Shown: piece after piece, positions 62,609 through 64,000 of the stretch
Numbering within the stretch: position 1 is the stretch's first letter
How the letters are laid out: each line of letters starts with the position of its first letter
Origin: Methylomonas methanica MC09
GTDB lineage: Bacteria; Pseudomonadota; Gammaproteobacteria; Methylococcales; Methylomonadaceae
NCBI RefSeq assembly: GCF_000214665.1
Contig: NC_015572.1
Span: 248,001 to 312,000, forward strand
Direction of reading: 5' to 3'
Length of the DNA: 64,000 bases
The notes under the pieces: generated by a model
Told to the model about the DNA's origin: nothing
Seen by the model: only the letters and a program-made list of their open reading frames with translations
Databases searched by the model: none
Program-made: the position numbers and the translations under genes

Positions 62609-64000
62609 ATGAGTACTATGCAAAACATTATGACGGGGAAGTTACAGGGCCGGTTTGCTTACCAATGGCTGTTGATGTTGACGTTAACGCTGCAGATTTT
62701 CGCGGCCTCGGCCGGTGAGACTACGATCAATAATTTGGAGTTTTCAACTCTGGCGGGCAATCAGCTGCAAATTCAACTGGAGTTGAGCGGCGGTGTAGTA
62801 GAGCCCAAAATTTTTCAGACCGATAATCCTTCCAGGCTTGCTTTGGATTTTGAGGGTGTAAAAAGCAATCTGGCTAAAAAAAGTTTTCCAATTAATCAAG
62901 GTGCCGCCAATACAGTCTATGTGGTGGAGGCGTCAGGTCGGACTCGGGTAGTCATCAACCTGACGGAAAAAGTACCGTATGAAACCAAAATTGACGGCAA
63001 TAAGTATTACATCGTATTGAAGTCCGCGGGGTCGGTGGCAGCCGTTAATAAAATCGTGCATACCAGCGCCGCAAAAGAAACCGTGCTCAGTCGTTTTCTG
63101 CCGGAACAATCGATCAAAAGCATAGATTTTAGACGCGGTCCAAATGGCGAAGGCCGTTTATTACTGGGCTTGTCCACGCCGAATACCGTAGTGGATGCTA
63201 AACAAAGCGCGGGTAAGGTGGTTTTGAATTTTTTGAATACCCGAATCCCCGAAGCTTTGATCAAAAGTTTTGATGTGGCGGACTTCGCCACGCCGGTACA
63301 AAAAATTGAAGCCGTGCCTCGAGGGGAAGGCGTCACCATTACCATAACCCCGAATAATCCTAACTATGATTATTCGTCATATCAGGCTGACAATTTACTC
63401 ACGGTAGAATTCAGGCCGATGACGCCCGCTGAAAAAGAGGCACAGCTTAAAGAAAAAACCCCGTATGTCGGTAGCAAATTATCGCTGAATTTCCAGGAAA
63501 TCGATGTTAAAGCAGTATTGATGATCCTTGCCGATCATATAAAAACTCAGGAAGGCAAGGAAATCAATATTATTACGACCGATTCCGTCACGGGTTCAAT
63601 TGCCTTGCACGTTAACGACGTACCTTGGGATCAGGTCTTGGATGTGGTTATGAAACTGCGTGGGCTTTCCAAACGGGAAAACGGCAACGTCATCTTAGTT
63701 GGACCAACGGAAGAAATTAAAATATTGGAAGAGAAAGAGTTGGAAGCCAGAAAAGTGCAGGAAGAGCTGGAGCCCTTAAAAACGGAGAATATCCAAATCA
63801 ACTATGCCAAGGCTGAAAATATATGCTCCATTTTGATGGGGCGCAGTGTCTCCGCGGCGGTGGCGGGAACGTCAGGGCAGAGTGGTGGACGAGGAGGCAG
63901 CGCCGGTGGGGCGAGAGGAGGGGCAGGCGGTGCGTGCGGCGCTTCTTCCTCTACAGGGCAGCAGTCAGGCGGCCAAGCTGCCGGTGCTTCTGGCGGAGCC
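62609..64000 (+). CDS. pilQ: Type IV pilus secretin PilQ (5' part)
   Basis: The outer-membrane pore of the type IV pilus. 464 codons are open to the window edge, so this is a partial gene; the C-terminal secretin channel lies beyond. The ATG at 62609 gives a signal peptide (about residues 1-35), two peptidoglycan-binding AMIN domains (about 38-130 and 165-265), an STN/N0 domain (about 290-370, LSLNFQEIDVKAVLMILADH) and the start of N1 (NIQINYAKAENICSILMG). N1 is then interrupted by a Gly/Ser/Ala-rich stretch from about residue 420 with a Cys in GACGA. Confidence 0.95.
   Translation, partial: MSTMQNIMTGKLQGRFAYQWLLMLTLTLQIFAASAGETTINNLEFSTLAGNQLQIQLELSGGVVEPKIFQTDNPSRLALDFEGVKSNLAKKSFPINQGAANTVYVVEASGRTRVVINLTEKVPYETKIDGNKYYIVLKSAGSVAAVNKIVHTSAAKETVLSRFLPEQSIKSIDFRRGPNGEGRLLLGLSTPNTVVDAKQSAGKVVLNFLNTRIPEALIKSFDVADFATPVQKIEAVPRGEGVTITITPNNPNYDYSSYQADNLLTVEFRPMTPAEKEAQLKEKTPYVGSKLSLNFQEIDVKAVLMILADHIKTQEGKEINIITTDSVTGSIALHVNDVPWDQVLDVVMKLRGLSKRENGNVILVGPTEEIKILEEKELEARKVQEELEPLKTENIQINYAKAENICSILMGRSVSAAVAGTSGQSGGRGGSAGGARGGAGGACGASSSTGQQSGGQAAGASGGA
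63866..64000 (+). repeat. Gly/Ser/Ala-rich low-complexity insertion in PilQ N1 domain
   Basis: At least 45 consecutive codons are almost entirely Gly, Ser, Ala, Gln, Arg and Thr. The stretch continues past the window end, so its full length is unknown. Short Gly-rich loops at this site occur in other PilQ proteins. Confidence 0.8.

Noticed and set aside
1..64000. CRISPR arrays, tRNA or rRNA genes, cobalamin riboswitch, prophage or intact insertion sequence
   Set aside because: None found by eye: no regularly spaced repeats, no cloverleaf or B12-box that I could recognise, and no transposase or integrase reading frame.

Overview
The window is chromosomal DNA from a Gram-negative gammaproteobacterium. 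The complete division and cell-wall (dcw) cluster, the ponA-pilMNOPQ arrangement, lpxC next to ftsZ and a dciA homologue all fit that class. Protein-level resemblance, together with an aerobic-type cobalamin tail pathway (bluB, cobS, cobT, cobU) and an NAD-linked Hox hydrogenase, suggests a methanotroph of the Methylococcales, Methylomonas-like. That placement is inference from memory; no methane-oxidation gene lies in the window.

Layout. 1-3326 (+): the end of a YheS-type ABC-F ATPase, a small membrane protein, a universal stress protein, then cobU-cobT. 3505-9848 (-): a CusCBA-type heavy-metal efflux operon headed by a small His/Cys-rich secreted protein. 10130-10543: a TM2-domain protein. 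10612-13447 (+): cobS-bluB-cobQ, so the cobalamin genes are split by the efflux block. 13470-20238: two diguanylate cyclases (one a very large periplasmic-sensor protein), a secreted TPR-like protein, a CYTH protein and iron superoxide dismutase. 20788-22110: an orphan autotransporter-type beta-barrel. 22133-27174 (-): hoxFUYH plus a maturation protease, encoding a bidirectional NAD-reducing [NiFe] hydrogenase. 27212-27676 (+): dciA.

27724-46132 (-) is an uninterrupted dcw cluster transcribed in the order mraZ-rsmH-ftsL-ftsI-murE-murF-mraY-murD-ftsW-murG-murC-murB-ddl-ftsQ-ftsA-ftsZ-lpxC. Most junctions overlap or nearly touch, and a well-formed sigma70-like promoter with MraZ-box-like repeats lies upstream of mraZ. 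Just upstream on the same strand are gpsA, secB, a membrane rhodanese and an ArsR-family regulator. 49113-51746 (+): envC-like and ctpA. 51839-53930 (-): sulfite reductase (cysI-type) with its DUF934 partner. 54087-57137 (+): an NhaD-type antiporter, an AmpG-like MFS transporter and rpmE. 57200-59569 (-): PBP1A, divergent from pilMNOP and the 5' part of pilQ (59779-64000), which runs off the end of the window.

No tRNA, rRNA, CRISPR array, intact insertion sequence or prophage was recognised. Most of the window is core housekeeping. The less ordinary material is the MraZ-promoter region with several palindromes, the efflux operon splitting the cobalamin genes, the duplicated metal-binding motif in the efflux adaptor, a probable persulfide-sensing regulator-rhodanese pair, a possible small RNA at about 48833-48941, the Gly-rich insertion in PilQ, and a handful of proteins without clear function.
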